Made by a program: the position numbers and the translations under genes. This document shows, in pieces, positions 1-9,153 of a stretch of 64,000 nt of DNA. This DNA is from Anaerococcus nagyae. GTDB lineage: Bacteria; Bacillota; Clostridia; Tissierellales; Peptoniphilaceae. Below the pieces are notes generated by a model that had not been told where the DNA came from, did no database searches, and was given only the letters and a program-made list of their open reading frames with translations. The first letter of the stretch is position 1. Every line of letters starts with the position of its first letter. The stretch covers positions 62,001-126,000 of the forward strand of contig NZ_JAGGLS010000005.1 of NCBI RefSeq assembly GCF_017874535.1. Direction: 5' to 3'.

Positions 1-521
1 GAAACTATATTTTCCTCTGTTGCTTCTACTCCTTCAACCTTTACAGCTTTAACAGTATCATTTAAAGAACCTAAAGAAATATATCCAATTGCATCTGGAT
101 CAGAAGATACTGTTGTCATTACACCGTTTGTAGAATTTTGAACTTCTGCATCTACTGTTGTGTGGTCTTCTTTTGTTCCATCATCATTTTTTTCTTCAAG
201 GCCAACTAATTCGATGAATGCTCCCCTTGTACCAGAACCTTCTTCTCTTGAAACTACTACAAAATCGTAGTCTTCGGCATCTGCTGTACTATCTTTATCT
301 TTGTCTTCATCTTTTTTGTCGTCAGCTTTATCATCAGTTGTTGCATCATCTTTTTTTGAATCGTCTTTGTCTGCATCATCTGTTGTAGCTTGATTATCTG
401 TAGTTTCTGTAGCAGCTTTATCATCTGCTTTGTTGTCTTTTGCGTTGTCATTACCACAAGCAGTTAATACTAATCCTAGTGAAAGTGCTGCTGCAATAAT
501 CTTTGAATTTTTAAGTGTCAT
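1..521 (-). CDS. pstS: Phosphate ABC transporter substrate-binding lipoprotein (PstS family), 5' part
   Basis: Partial gene: it begins with ATG at 521 and runs off the left edge. The N-terminus is a lipoprotein signal with lipobox LTAC (Cys22), so the mature protein should be anchored on the outer face of the membrane. Residues 23-84 are a low-complexity Asp/Lys/Thr linker. The binding domain then opens with SREEGSGTRGAF (residues 91-102), a phosphate-binding signature; as far as I recall, streptococcal PstS proteins also begin with this lobe. The role would be high-affinity phosphate capture for a PstCAB importer, which lies outside the window. A good RBS (AAGGAG) precedes the ATG. The family call is firm; phosphate specificity is inferred from the motif and the Pho-like boxes upstream. 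Confidence 0.85.
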   Translation of the reverse strand, partial: MTLKNSKIIAAALSLGLVLTACGNDNAKDNKADDKAATETTDNQATTDDADKDDSKKDDATTDDKADDKKDEDKDKDSTADAEDYDFVVVSREEGSGTRGAFIELVGLEEKNDDGTKEDHTTVDAEVQNSTNGVMTTVSSDPDAIGYISLGSLNDTVKAVKVEGVEATEENIV

Positions 522-564
522 GAAAAATCTCCTTATAATTTTCATATATTTGTTTTCTTTAAGT

Positions 565-618
565 ATATTACACTTACTTTATTTAGTTCATTTTAAACTT
601 ATGTAAAGTTTATGTAAA
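565..618 (-). promoter_or_regulatory. Pho-box-like direct repeats and -10 box of pstS
   Basis: On the minus strand two TTTACA hexamers (618-613 and 607-602) lie exactly 11 bp apart, followed in the same register by a weaker TTAAAA (596-591). A TAATAT -10 box lies at 570-565. PhoP/PhoB-type regulators bind TT(A/T)ACA-like hexamers at 11-bp period that stand in for the -35 element. The arrangement fits a phosphate-starvation promoter for pstS. It is inferred from spacing and sequence only. Confidence 0.5.
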
Positions 619-672
619 ATATACCCCTTACTACATTATCTATATACCCGCTAGATCAATTATAAACACAAT

Positions 673-2037
673 TTAATTTTTTATTTGTTTATCTTCTTCT
701 TTTTCAGGTATTAATATGTTCATAAAAAATGCAAATAAAGTTGTAAGCACTACTGGAGATGAGCCTATTGCTACTTCTAAAGATTCTGGCATAAATGTAA
801 CTCCTGCATTATGAGCTCCTGATACTACTTGAGTAAATCCAAAACCAATAGCAATAGAAACACCTACTATATAAGTATTTCTCATAGAAAGTGGCTGGCT
901 AGTTATCATCCTAATACCATTCATTGTTATAGCAGCAAAGACAGATAAAGTTGCTCCTCCAATTACAGGATATGGAATGGTTAATAATAATGATGAAAAT
1001 TTAGGTACAAGCCCTGCAATTAATATCATAATAGATGCAGTGGTAAATACCTTTTTATTAATTACCTTATTTATAGAAACAATTCCAGCATTTTGTGAAA
1101 ATGTTGCTGTTGGTAAAGTTCCAATGAATGCTCCAATAATGTTAGCTAAAGAAAATCCAATTATACCACCACGAAGCTCATCACTTGTAGCAGGTCTGTC
1201 CATACCCCCTATAGTAGTAGAATTCATATCACCAATTCCCTCAATACAGCTGACAATGAATATTATAATAAATGCTGCTATAGCTGATGGTTCAAATTTA
1301 ATTCCAAAATACATTGGTCTAACTACAGAAAACCATGAAGCTTCACTTACTGGTGTTAAATTAACGTAACCCATAAAATAAGCAAGTATATAACCTACTA
1401 TCATAGATAATAAAACTGAGGCAAGGGAAACCATACCTTTACCGAAATGAGTAAATATTATATTAGCTAATAAAGTTACACCTGCAATAAACCAATATTG
1501 CCATGCTCCCCAACCAGGCATACTTAAATCTCCTCCACCGCCCATATAATTAAGAGCAACAGGATATAGGGATAAACCTATTGATAAAACGACAGTACCT
1601 GCAACTAAAGGTGGAAAATATGGTAATACATATTTTAGAGCATAGCCAAAAATCATAGAAACAACAGCTGCAATTAATTGAGCTCCAAGTACTATTGCTA
1701 CAATATTTTTAGCTCCCAAAGATTCAAATTGACCAGCAAGAGCTATCATAGTTGGAACATAAGAAAAGCTTACACCATAAATCATTGGCAGCTTATTTCC
1801 TATAAGTCTTGCAGGACCAAAAAGAATTAATAAAGTTGTAAGAGCAGATCCTATAAGTGACATCTGAACCAAAAGAATAGAATCAGCATTATCAAGACCT
1901 GCAGCACCAGCGAAAATTAATGTAGGTGCTATACACCCGGCAATCATAGCTATTAAGTGTTCAAAAGCAAGAGGTAGAGATTGTTTTAAGCTAACATCTC
2001 CATTCACATTGAATAAATTAGAATAATTATTTTCCAT
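673..2037 (-). CDS. NCS2-family nucleobase (uracil/xanthine) permease
   Basis: A 454-aa, strongly hydrophobic protein with about 12-14 membrane segments, the usual size for nucleobase:cation symporter family 2. The conserved QNAGIVSINK stretch around residue 315 matches the family signature that begins with QN.G. It imports a purine or pyrimidine base using an ion gradient. Its first residue suggests xanthine/uric acid or uracil transport, but the substrate cannot be fixed from sequence alone. It is monocistronic, with an RBS (AAGGAGAG) just before the ATG at 2037. I looked for a purine riboswitch in the 220 bp upstream and found none. Confidence 0.88.
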   Translation of the reverse strand: MENNYSNLFNVNGDVSLKQSLPLAFEHLIAMIAGCIAPTLIFAGAAGLDNADSILLVQMSLIGSALTTLLILFGPARLIGNKLPMIYGVSFSYVPTMIALAGQFESLGAKNIVAIVLGAQLIAAVVSMIFGYALKYVLPYFPPLVAGTVVLSIGLSLYPVALNYMGGGGDLSMPGWGAWQYWFIAGVTLLANIIFTHFGKGMVSLASVLLSMIVGYILAYFMGYVNLTPVSEASWFSVVRPMYFGIKFEPSAIAAFIIIFIVSCIEGIGDMNSTTIGGMDRPATSDELRGGIIGFSLANIIGAFIGTLPTATFSQNAGIVSINKVINKKVFTTASIMILIAGLVPKFSSLLLTIPYPVIGGATLSVFAAITMNGIRMITSQPLSMRNTYIVGVSIAIGFGFTQVVSGAHNAGVTFMPESLEVAIGSSPVVLTTLFAFFMNILIPEKEEDKQIKN

Positions 2038-2201
2038 ACTCTCTCCTTAATAATATTCTCTAAATATTTAGTAACAATTTAACTAAATAACTTCCGTAAG
2101 AAATTATGTTTTTATTGTAATACAAGATTACAAGTTATTTTTTATAAAACTTGGGGTTTTAAAAAATTAAGATAAATATATATTGGCAGGGAACGTTATC
2201 C

Positions 2202-2229
2202 TTGACATAAATTATGAAAAAATTATAAT
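2202..2229 (+). promoter_or_regulatory. Sigma-A type promoter of asnA
   Basis: A perfect TTGACA (2202-2207) and a perfect TATAAT (2224-2229) are separated by 16 bp. The start codon of asnA follows 30 bp downstream with GAGG at 2251-2254. The rest of the 2038-2259 gap, between the divergent permease and asnA, shows no further structure that I can support. Confidence 0.8.
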
Positions 2230-2259
2230 TTATAAGAATACTTAGAAAACGAGGCATAA

Positions 2260-3273
2260 ATGTATAATATTAAATCACCAGAAGGTTATAAATCTAGCAC
2301 AGATTTATATACTACACAATTATTAATAAAAGAAATAAAAGATTATTTTCAAATCAACTTGGCTAATAACTTAAACTTAAAAAGAGTTAGTGCGCCATTA
2401 TTTGTATCAATAGAATCTGGACTCAACGATAATTTAAACGGATACGAAGGTCCTGTTACATTTGATGTTCCAAATGCAGGAGGAGAAAATTTAGAGATTG
2501 TACACTCCCTTGCTAAATGGAAAAGATACGCACTTAAAAATTATGACTTCAAAGTTCATGAAGGGCTATACACAGATATGAACGCTATAAGACGTTGTGA
2601 AAATCCTGATAATACACATTCATTTTATGTTGACCAATGGGATTGGGAACTCATTATAAGCGAAGAAGATCGCAATGAAGAATATCTTAAAAGAGTTGTA
2701 GATATAATTTATAGGACATTAAAATCTCTTGATGAATATCTATGTACTTTGATACCTCAAAGACATAAGTTGTTAAAAGATCAAATTACTTTTATCACAA
2801 GTCAAGAACTTTTGGACAAATATCCGCATATTAAGGATAGTACAGAAAGAGAAAGACTTGCCGTTAAAGAATACGGTGCAATATTTTTAATGCAGATTGG
2901 TAATAGACTATCTAATGGGGAAAAACATGATAACAGAGCTCCAGATTATGATGACTGGCTACTTAATGGGGATATTATAGTTTATAACCCAATCTTAGAT
3001 GATCAATTAGAACTATCGTCAATGGGAATTAGGGTAAATCCTGAAAGATTAAACGAACAATTAAAGCAATCTGATAACCTAGATAGATTAAAATACGACT
3101 ATCACAGAATGCTAATAGACGGTGATCTTCCTTTAACTGTCGGTGGTGGTATAGGACAATCTAGAATATGTATGTTCTTCTTACAAAAAGCTCATATAGG
3201 AGAAGTTCAAGTTTCCTATTGGCCAGATGATTATAGAAGAGCTTTAGAAAATAAGGGAATCAATCTTTTATAA
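2260..3273 (+). CDS. asnA: Aspartate--ammonia ligase (asparagine synthetase A)
   Basis: A 337-aa protein of the class II aminoacyl-tRNA-synthetase-like fold that makes asparagine from aspartate, ammonia and ATP in the cytoplasm. Family landmarks are visible: the early ESGLNDNLNG stretch (about residues 64-73), the FYVDQWDWE block, and the C-terminal GGGIGQSRICM motif 3 region (about 298-308) carrying the ATP-binding arginine. Length equals the usual 330-340 aa. It is transcribed alone from a strong promoter and ends at a hairpin shared with recQ. Confidence 0.96.
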   Translation: MYNIKSPEGYKSSTDLYTTQLLIKEIKDYFQINLANNLNLKRVSAPLFVSIESGLNDNLNGYEGPVTFDVPNAGGENLEIVHSLAKWKRYALKNYDFKVHEGLYTDMNAIRRCENPDNTHSFYVDQWDWELIISEEDRNEEYLKRVVDIIYRTLKSLDEYLCTLIPQRHKLLKDQITFITSQELLDKYPHIKDSTERERLAVKEYGAIFLMQIGNRLSNGEKHDNRAPDYDDWLLNGDIIVYNPILDDQLELSSMGIRVNPERLNEQLKQSDNLDRLKYDYHRMLIDGDLPLTVGGGIGQSRICMFFLQKAHIGEVQVSYWPDDYRRALENKGINLL

Positions 3274-3283
3274 ATAATAAAAT

Positions 3284-3326
3284 AAAAAGTCTAATCCTAG
3301 CGTTAATATGCAAGATTAGACTTTTT
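3284..3326. terminator. Bidirectional terminator between asnA and recQ
   Basis: A 13-bp perfect stem, AAAAAGTCTAATC against GATTAGACTTTTT (3284-3296 and 3314-3326). The flanking A and T runs give a U-tail on both strands. It sits between the convergent genes asnA and recQ. Confidence 0.85.
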
Positions 3327-3330
3327 GATT

Positions 3331-5148
3331 TTAATATTTTCTATTATTAATTATAAATTCAGATATTTCAGCTATAAAAATATCTCCATATTGCATGAGT
3401 TTTTTATCCCCTACACCTTTAATCTTTAAAAAATCTTCTTCAGATCTAGGCTTATAAATTGCCATATCTTTTAATGATGCATCTGAAAATATAATAAAGG
3501 GAGGTATATTTCTCTTTTTAGATAATTCAAGTCTTACTTTCTTTAAATGATTGAACAGTTCTTCATCATAATCTTCACCATCTACTATATAAGGAATTTT
3601 TTCTTTAAGATCCTCTTTCTCCCTTATAGTATAATTTACATATACTTTTGATTCTTCAAACAAAACTTCTTTTGCTTTTTCAGTTAATCTTAATATAGGA
3701 TATGTACTACCACTTACTCTTATATATCCATCAGCTATTAGTGTACCTATAAGATTTCTTATATAATTTTCACTATTAGTTTTCATAATACCATAAGTCG
3801 ATATATCTTTTAGATTTTTCTCACGTGAATTCTTATTATTAGCTCCCTTTAAACAATCAATTACGGTTCTTGATCCATATCTTTGGTCCAATCTATATAT
3901 GCAGGATAGAACTTTCTGGCTATCGATAGTTGCATCTGTTTTTTCTACTTCATTTAGACAATTAGAGCAATTATTACAGGTATCCATTGCTTCTTGTCCA
4001 AAATATTCCAGGATAAAAGCTCTTAGACATTTGCTAGTATTTACATAATTAATTATAGTCTGTAGCTTTTCTAATTGATATTTTTTATAAGAAGGATTAT
4101 TCGTTTGATTTATAAAAAATTTATTTATAATTATATCATGAGCATTATATAATAATATACAATCACTAGCTTCTCCATCTCTGCCAGCACGTCCTGCCTC
4201 TTGATAGTATGATTCCATATCTTTTGGCATATTGTAATGAATTACATAGCGAACATTACTTTTATCAATTCCCATACCGAAAGCATTAGTTGCAACTATA
4301 ATCTTTTTTCTATCGTATATAAAATCATCTTGATCTTTTACTCTAGTATCCTCACTTAATCCAGCATGGTATTTACTAACATCAAGTCCTAATTTTTTTA
4401 TAGACTTGTATAATTCATCTACCTTTTTTCGAGTCGAAGCATATATAATACCTGAATCATTTTCATGATCCTTTAAATATCTCTTTACAAATTTCATCTT
4501 ATCTGATGGCTTTTCTACCTTAAAGGTTAGATTTTCTCTATCAAAGCCTGTCACTTTAACATAAGGCTCTTTAAGTTTAAGATTAGCTATTATATCTTCT
4601 CGAACTTCTTGAGTGGCAGTAGCAGTAAAGGCTGCTACTGGAACATTTCCAAGAATTTCATATATGCTAGGTATTAATTTATATGAAGGTCTAAAATCAT
4701 GACCCCATTGACTTATACAATGAGCCTCATCTATGGCTATAAATGATACTTTTAATTCTTTTAGAAAATCTAAGAAAAATTTATTTTCAAGTCTTTCAGG
4801 AGATATATATAGAAGTTTTATATTCCCCGATCTAATTTTTCTTATACTATCAATATAATCATCATATGCTAAGCTAGAATTAATAAAGCTTGCACTTATA
4901 CCGTCTTCTACTAGGGAATCTACTTGATCTTTCATCAAAGAAATTAAAGGCGATATTACTAAGGTAATGCCTTCCTTAATTAAAGCTGGTAATTGATAGC
5001 AGATTGACTTACCTCCGCCTGTAGGTAAAACTCCTAATACATCCTCACCTTTTAATATATTTGTAATTATTTCTTCTTGTCCATTTCTAAATGTATCATA
5101 TCCAAAATATTTTTTTAAATTTTCATAAAGTAATTTATCATCTATCAT
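3331..5148 (-). CDS. recQ: ATP-dependent DNA helicase RecQ
   Basis: A 605-aa superfamily 2 3'-5' helicase acting in recombination and fork repair. Walker A is at residues 41-48 (LPTGGGKS), and the DEAH box plus the RecQ aromatic loop (DEAHCISQWGHDFR) at about 140-153. The helicase C domain carries the GRAGRDGE motif. A zinc-binding cysteine set (CNNCSNC, near residue 390), a winged-helix region and a C-terminal HRDC domain (about 525-600) complete the canonical architecture. ATG start at 5148. Monocistronic, convergent with asnA. Confidence 0.95.
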   Translation of the reverse strand: MIDDKLLYENLKKYFGYDTFRNGQEEIITNILKGEDVLGVLPTGGGKSICYQLPALIKEGITLVISPLISLMKDQVDSLVEDGISASFINSSLAYDDYIDSIRKIRSGNIKLLYISPERLENKFFLDFLKELKVSFIAIDEAHCISQWGHDFRPSYKLIPSIYEILGNVPVAAFTATATQEVREDIIANLKLKEPYVKVTGFDRENLTFKVEKPSDKMKFVKRYLKDHENDSGIIYASTRKKVDELYKSIKKLGLDVSKYHAGLSEDTRVKDQDDFIYDRKKIIVATNAFGMGIDKSNVRYVIHYNMPKDMESYYQEAGRAGRDGEASDCILLYNAHDIIINKFFINQTNNPSYKKYQLEKLQTIINYVNTSKCLRAFILEYFGQEAMDTCNNCSNCLNEVEKTDATIDSQKVLSCIYRLDQRYGSRTVIDCLKGANNKNSREKNLKDISTYGIMKTNSENYIRNLIGTLIADGYIRVSGSTYPILRLTEKAKEVLFEESKVYVNYTIREKEDLKEKIPYIVDGEDYDEELFNHLKKVRLELSKKRNIPPFIIFSDASLKDMAIYKPRSEEDFLKIKGVGDKKLMQYGDIFIAEISEFIINNRKY

Positions 5149-5160
5149 ATTTTTATAAAA

Positions 5161-5192
5161 AAATAATTAAGTTCTGAAGAACTTAATTATTT
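5161..5192. terminator. Terminator at the end of the ECF/truA operon
   Basis: A 14-bp perfect inverted repeat, AAATAATTAAGTTC against its complement, with a TGAA loop. It overlaps the stop codon of the upstream gene. The T-run on the minus strand is short, so it is an intrinsic terminator of moderate quality closing the eight-gene leftward operon. Confidence 0.65.
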
Positions 5193-6373
5193 GTCTTTTC
5201 TTCCTTATTATTTATAGAATAGTCAGCTTGACCTGATTCTTCTAATTCTTCTTCAATATCTTCATTGAGCGTTTTTTCAGCTTCGGATTGAATTTTTTGC
5301 TCCATTTCTTGTTGAGATTCTTCTTCATTTTCATGCTTACTATCAGAATCATCTCTTTTGCTCTTATTAGTTATATATTCTTCTTCTTCTAGAATAGCTC
5401 CTTCACCTTTATTAAAAATAATATCCCCTACTTTAGTCTCTAGGCTAACGTCTTTCTTAGCTTTATTATCTTTGCTAAATCCATCTTTGATGTTTCTATA
5501 AGATATATTTCCTAAGATAAAGTTTCCTACTTCAAGTCTGGCATCTATATTAAAGCTATCTATCTTATCTTTTGAATTTATTACAATATTACCTGTAGAA
5601 GTTGAAAAATCAGATTTTTGACCCAGTTTACTATCGCTTATAACTATGTCTCCTGAATTAGTTGTAAGTTTAGAATTGAGAAGCTCTGAGTTATCTAATA
5701 TTATATCTCCTGCTTCATTGCTAACACTACCGCCAAAAAATGAATTGTCAAAAGTTACATGGCCACTTTTAACATTAAGGTCCAAATCTTTAACTTCAAG
5801 GTCAGTTATCTTCACATTTCCTGCTCCAATATTAGCCTTTATTTCATCCAAAGGCTCATCTTTTGGCAAGAAAATTCTAACTATTTGAACTTTATTTTTC
5901 ATATTAAGCTCTTTACCTTGTATATTTGATTTTAAATTTAGCTCACCATTTTCATAAGAGACATCCACTGTATAAATATCATCTTCTCCTTTGTAAAGAT
6001 GAGTATACTCTATATATGGATTTGTATTTGATCTTTGAATTCTAACATCAGCTGTTTTTAAATCAATATTGATCTTCTTAACTTGATTTAAATCCACTCT
6101 CATTATATTGGACCCATTATAAGAATCCTCATCTACAACCTGAGAAGTTTTAGATTCTCCTACATTAGAATTTTTATTTTTATTTAAAAAATATAACAAA
6201 GCAGCTAAAGCAACAACTATAATAATTCCAATAATAATTTTTATTTTTTTATCATATTTAGGGAGCTTTAATTTTCTTCTACTTTTATTATTTGTTTCAC
6301 TTAATATCTCTTCAATTTCTTCATCATATTCTTCTACATTATCATTTACTTCATTATTTCTATTATCTTCCAT
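5183..6373 (-). CDS. Membrane-anchored DUF4097-type beta-repeat protein
   Basis: 396 aa. An acidic, charged N-terminal cytoplasmic tail is followed by one membrane helix (about residues 44-63). An extracytoplasmic region then shows short repeating strands such as VSNEAGDIILDNS and LTTNSGDIVISDS, typical of DUF4097 putative adhesin-like beta-helix proteins. The last 60 residues are again very acidic and Glu/Gln-rich. Function unknown. I chose the ATG at 6373 (GGAG six bases upstream) over an in-frame GTG at 6385. It overlaps the previous gene by 11 bp, so the two are probably translationally coupled. DUF4097 assignment is by pattern only. Confidence 0.65.
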   Translation of the reverse strand: MEDNRNNEVNDNVEEYDEEIEEILSETNNKSRRKLKLPKYDKKIKIIIGIIIVVALAALLYFLNKNKNSNVGESKTSQVVDEDSYNGSNIMRVDLNQVKKINIDLKTADVRIQRSNTNPYIEYTHLYKGEDDIYTVDVSYENGELNLKSNIQGKELNMKNKVQIVRIFLPKDEPLDEIKANIGAGNVKITDLEVKDLDLNVKSGHVTFDNSFFGGSVSNEAGDIILDNSELLNSKLTTNSGDIVISDSKLGQKSDFSTSTGNIVINSKDKIDSFNIDARLEVGNFILGNISYRNIKDGFSKDNKAKKDVSLETKVGDIIFNKGEGAILEEEEYITNKSKRDDSDSKHENEEESQQEMEQKIQSEAEKTLNEDIEEELEESGQADYSINNKEEKTNN

Positions 6374-6776
6374 AGTTCTCTCCACTAAACTCTAGCTTTG
6401 ATGATTGTATTATTAGTAAAAATAAAGTATAAATAAATATCCATACTATATATTCTATTTTATAAACTCCATCATTAATAAATGGATGTAAAAATATCTC
6501 ATAAATTTTTACTTCATCAATACCGCTTATAAAATATTGTACCATAAATAATAAACTTATTACATTATAGAAGGCTAGTATTATATTTAAGATGTGTTTA
6601 GAAAACTTTAAATTATTACTCTCTATAAAGATAATTGCTAGATAAAATACAATAGAAGTAATTATAGCAAAAGCTAAAAAATTTGCCTTTTTAACAAATA
6701 GAAATCCTAAAATAGACAAAAGAATTATTATTAAAACTTTAGCTTCATTATAAAAAAATTTTTTATTATCACTCAT
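6363..6776 (-). CDS. Small four-helix membrane protein of unknown function
   Basis: 137 aa with four predicted membrane segments and few charged residues between them. I do not recognise a family. The start is the ATG at 6776, inside the truA stop region (ATGAGTGA), with GGAG eight bases upstream; an upstream in-frame start at 6803 would lie deep inside truA and lacks support. Overlap with truA and with the DUF4097 gene shows it belongs to the same operon and may work with the DUF4097 protein at the membrane. This is inferred from context only. Confidence 0.6.
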   Translation of the reverse strand: MSDNKKFFYNEAKVLIIILLSILGFLFVKKANFLAFAIITSIVFYLAIIFIESNNLKFSKHILNIILAFYNVISLLFMVQYFISGIDEVKIYEIFLHPFINDGVYKIEYIVWIFIYTLFLLIIQSSKLEFSGENYGR

Positions 6777-7512
6777 AATCAATACTCCATAAATAAAGTC
6801 CACAAGGACTTAAGGCTGGGTTAGCTCTATTTTCATTATCTGGTTTAAAGTAACTTTTAAAATCATTTATAGTTAGTTTCCCTCGGGATAATTCAATAAG
6901 ACTTCCTACCATTATTCTTACTTGGTTATGTAAAAAGCTATTAGCCTTAAAATAAATTAAAAGCTTGTTATCTTCTTGCTGATAATAACAATTATCGATT
7001 TTCCTAACTGTATTTATATCTAAATTTTTATCAGCTCTCATAAAGGACTTAAAATCATGCTCACCCTTTAAAACTCTAAGGCCTTCTTCTAATTTATCCA
7101 AGTCTAAAGAATAAGTAATTTGTTCCATATAATTTCTGTATATAGGATGCATAACTTTATCTCTATTTATCACATACTTATAAGTTTTAGTCTTTGCTGA
7201 AAATCTAGCATGAAAAGATAAATCTACTTCTTTTGTTTCTAAAGCTATGATATCATTTGGTAAAAATGGATCTAGATGATATTTAAATGCCTTTGGATTT
7301 ATATTACTAGCCGTTAAGAAATTTATGTACTGAGCATAGGCATGCACGCCAGCATCAGTTCTGCCAGCTGCTATAATCCTATTATCTTCACTTGTAACCT
7401 TATTTATTGCTTTTTTTACTTCGCTTTCCACACTTCTAAAATTTTCTTGGTATTGATAGCCATGAAAATTTGTACCATCATAGGCAATCTTTAATAAAAT
7501 ATTTTTCACCAT
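6769..7512 (-). CDS. truA: tRNA pseudouridine(38-40) synthase TruA
   Basis: 247 aa. It isomerises uridines 38-40 in the tRNA anticodon arm. The catalytic aspartate lies in GRTDAGVHA (about residue 53), followed by the expected HARFSAKTKTYKY and FLHNQVR blocks. The start is the ATG at 7512, which overlaps the ecfT stop (ATGGTGA); this gives the standard N-terminus MVKNILLKIAYDGTNF. An upstream in-frame start at 7542 would overlap ecfT by 37 bp and is less likely. The ecfA1-ecfA2-ecfT-truA order is common in Firmicutes. Confidence 0.95.
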   Translation of the reverse strand: MVKNILLKIAYDGTNFHGYQYQENFRSVESEVKKAINKVTSEDNRIIAAGRTDAGVHAYAQYINFLTASNINPKAFKYHLDPFLPNDIIALETKEVDLSFHARFSAKTKTYKYVINRDKVMHPIYRNYMEQITYSLDLDKLEEGLRVLKGEHDFKSFMRADKNLDINTVRKIDNCYYQQEDNKLLIYFKANSFLHNQVRIMVGSLIELSRGKLTINDFKSYFKPDNENRANPALSPCGLYLWSIDYE

Positions 7513-8303
7513 AGATAATGTTTTGTGATTACTAAAACACAAAATCCGATGAATATAAAAAGTGTTAAGTAATCTTTTTTCCCCATAAATATTTCGTTTA
7601 GCTTAGTACGCTCTTCACCAATCCTATATAAACGAGCTTCCATAGCAGTTGCCAATTCATCTGATCTTTTAAATGAATTTATAAATAAAGGTACTAATAA
7701 AGGGACCATAGCAACAGCTCTATTAAAAATATTTCCTGATTCAAAGTCAGCTCCTCTTGCCATTTGTGCCATTTTTATTTTATTAGCTTCATCAAATAAG
7801 GTTGGTATAAATCTAAGGGAGATACTTATCATCATAGCTAATTCTCCAGCAGGAAAACCAAACTTTTTTAGAGGAGAAAATATTTTTTCCAATCCATCAG
7901 TCAGCTCCATTGGACTAGTTGTATAGGTCAAAACAGATGTTGATACTATAATCAAAACTAGTCTTAACACTGTAAATAGAGTCTTATAAAGTCCCTCATC
8001 AGAAATACTTAGAGATCCTATACTTAAAATAGTATTGCCAGGTGTAGTAAATAAATTTATAATTGCAGTAATAATTATTATAAATAATAAAGGTCTTAAT
8101 GACTTAAAAACACTTTTAATTGGAATTTTTGCAACATATAACATTACAAACACCAAAAGTGCAAATGGAATAAATGTTATAAAGTCATCTACAAAAAATA
8201 TTGTAATAATATAAGCAAAAATTCCTATTATTTTTACCCTTGGATCAAGCCTATGGATAAATGTATTGAATGGTAAGTATTGGCCTATTGATATCTTATT
8301 CAT
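7506..8303 (-). CDS. ecfT: Energy-coupling factor transporter transmembrane protein EcfT
   Basis: 265 aa with about five to six membrane helices. It contains the coupling motif region AQMARGADFES and a second Ala-Arg-Leu motif (MEARLYR), which dock onto the two ATPases. EcfT links EcfA1/EcfA2 to exchangeable substrate-binding S components that import vitamins and metals. No S component is encoded beside it, so this is a shared group II module. The start is ATG at 8303, overlapping the ecfA2 stop; a GTG one codon upstream is possible. Confidence 0.93.
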   Translation of the reverse strand: MNKISIGQYLPFNTFIHRLDPRVKIIGIFAYIITIFFVDDFITFIPFALLVFVMLYVAKIPIKSVFKSLRPLLFIIIITAIINLFTTPGNTILSIGSLSISDEGLYKTLFTVLRLVLIIVSTSVLTYTTSPMELTDGLEKIFSPLKKFGFPAGELAMMISISLRFIPTLFDEANKIKMAQMARGADFESGNIFNRAVAMVPLLVPLFINSFKRSDELATAMEARLYRIGEERTKLNEIFMGKKDYLTLFIFIGFCVLVITKHYLW

Positions 8304-9153
8304 CACTAACTCCTAGATAGCTTGATAATTCTTTTACTGCTGATTCTATAGTATATATATCATCCGCTACTTCATTACCTATTTTTTTATAAGCTCTCAT
8401 AAATTTTGCAATTTGAGGTATATCTAATCCTATACCTTCTAGGTCTACTTTATTAAAGGTGTCATATGTCGTAGCATCACTAAACACTTCCCCTTTATTC
8501 ATAACAATGACCCTATCAACGTATTCTGCAACATCTTCCATAGAATGACTTACCAATACTATGCTCAATTCTGGATCATTATTGTAAATACTTATTATCT
8601 CAGAAAATATTTCTTCTCTACCAGCTGGGTCAAGTCCAGCTGTAAGCTCGTCTAAAACTAAAACCTTTGGATTCATAGATATAATTCCTGCAACAGCAAC
8701 CCTTCTTTGTTGCCCCCCTGATATCTCAAAGGGTGATATATCTTTATATGTTTCATAGTCAAGTCCCACCTTATCCATAGCTTCCTTAACTCTTATATCA
8801 ACATCTTTATCGGATAGTTTCATATTTTTAGGCCCAAAAGCTATATCCTTAGCTATAGTTTCCTCAAATAACTGATGTTCTGGATATTGAAAAACTAAAC
8901 CCACTTTAAATCTGATATCTCGGCGTTTTTGTTTATCTTTGGTGCTTACCCCGTCGACAATAACTTCCCCATTACTAGGAAGCAATAATCCATTTAGCAA
9001 CTGAACAAGAGTTGATTTACCTGAACCTGTTTGTCCAATAAGTCCTATAATTTCATGACTACCTATTTTTAAATTAATATCTTTAAGGGCATATACTTCA
9101 CTTGGTAATCCTTCGTTGTATATATAGTCTACGTTTTTTAATTCTATATTCAT
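8296..9153 (-). CDS. ecfA2: Energy-coupling factor ATP-binding protein EcfA2
   Basis: 285-aa ABC ATPase. Walker A is GQTGSGKST (about residues 39-47), the Q-loop FQYPEHQLFEE, the signature ISGGQQRRVA and Walker B VLVLDELTAGLDP. The GQTGSGKST form and gene order point to the EcfA2 subunit that pairs with EcfA1. It overlaps ecfA1 by 4 bp and ecfT by 8 bp, so translation is probably coupled. Confidence 0.93.
   Translation of the reverse strand: MNIELKNVDYIYNEGLPSEVYALKDINLKIGSHEIIGLIGQTGSGKSTLVQLLNGLLLPSNGEVIVDGVSTKDKQKRRDIRFKVGLVFQYPEHQLFEETIAKDIAFGPKNMKLSDKDVDIRVKEAMDKVGLDYETYKDISPFEISGGQQRRVAVAGIISMNPKVLVLDELTAGLDPAGREEIFSEIISIYNNDPELSIVLVSHSMEDVAEYVDRVIVMNKGEVFSDATTYDTFNKVDLEGIGLDIPQIAKFMRAYKKIGNEVADDIYTIESAVKELSSYLGVSDE

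Noticed and set aside
257-457. A 66-codon open frame on the minus strand within pstS
   Set aside because: It is a frame-shifted reading of the repetitive linker of pstS. The lipoprotein frame from 521 has a signal peptide, lipobox and family motif, so it is the real gene.
2038-2259. A riboswitch upstream of the NCS2 permease
   Set aside because: No purine-aptamer core or terminator was visible on the minus strand.
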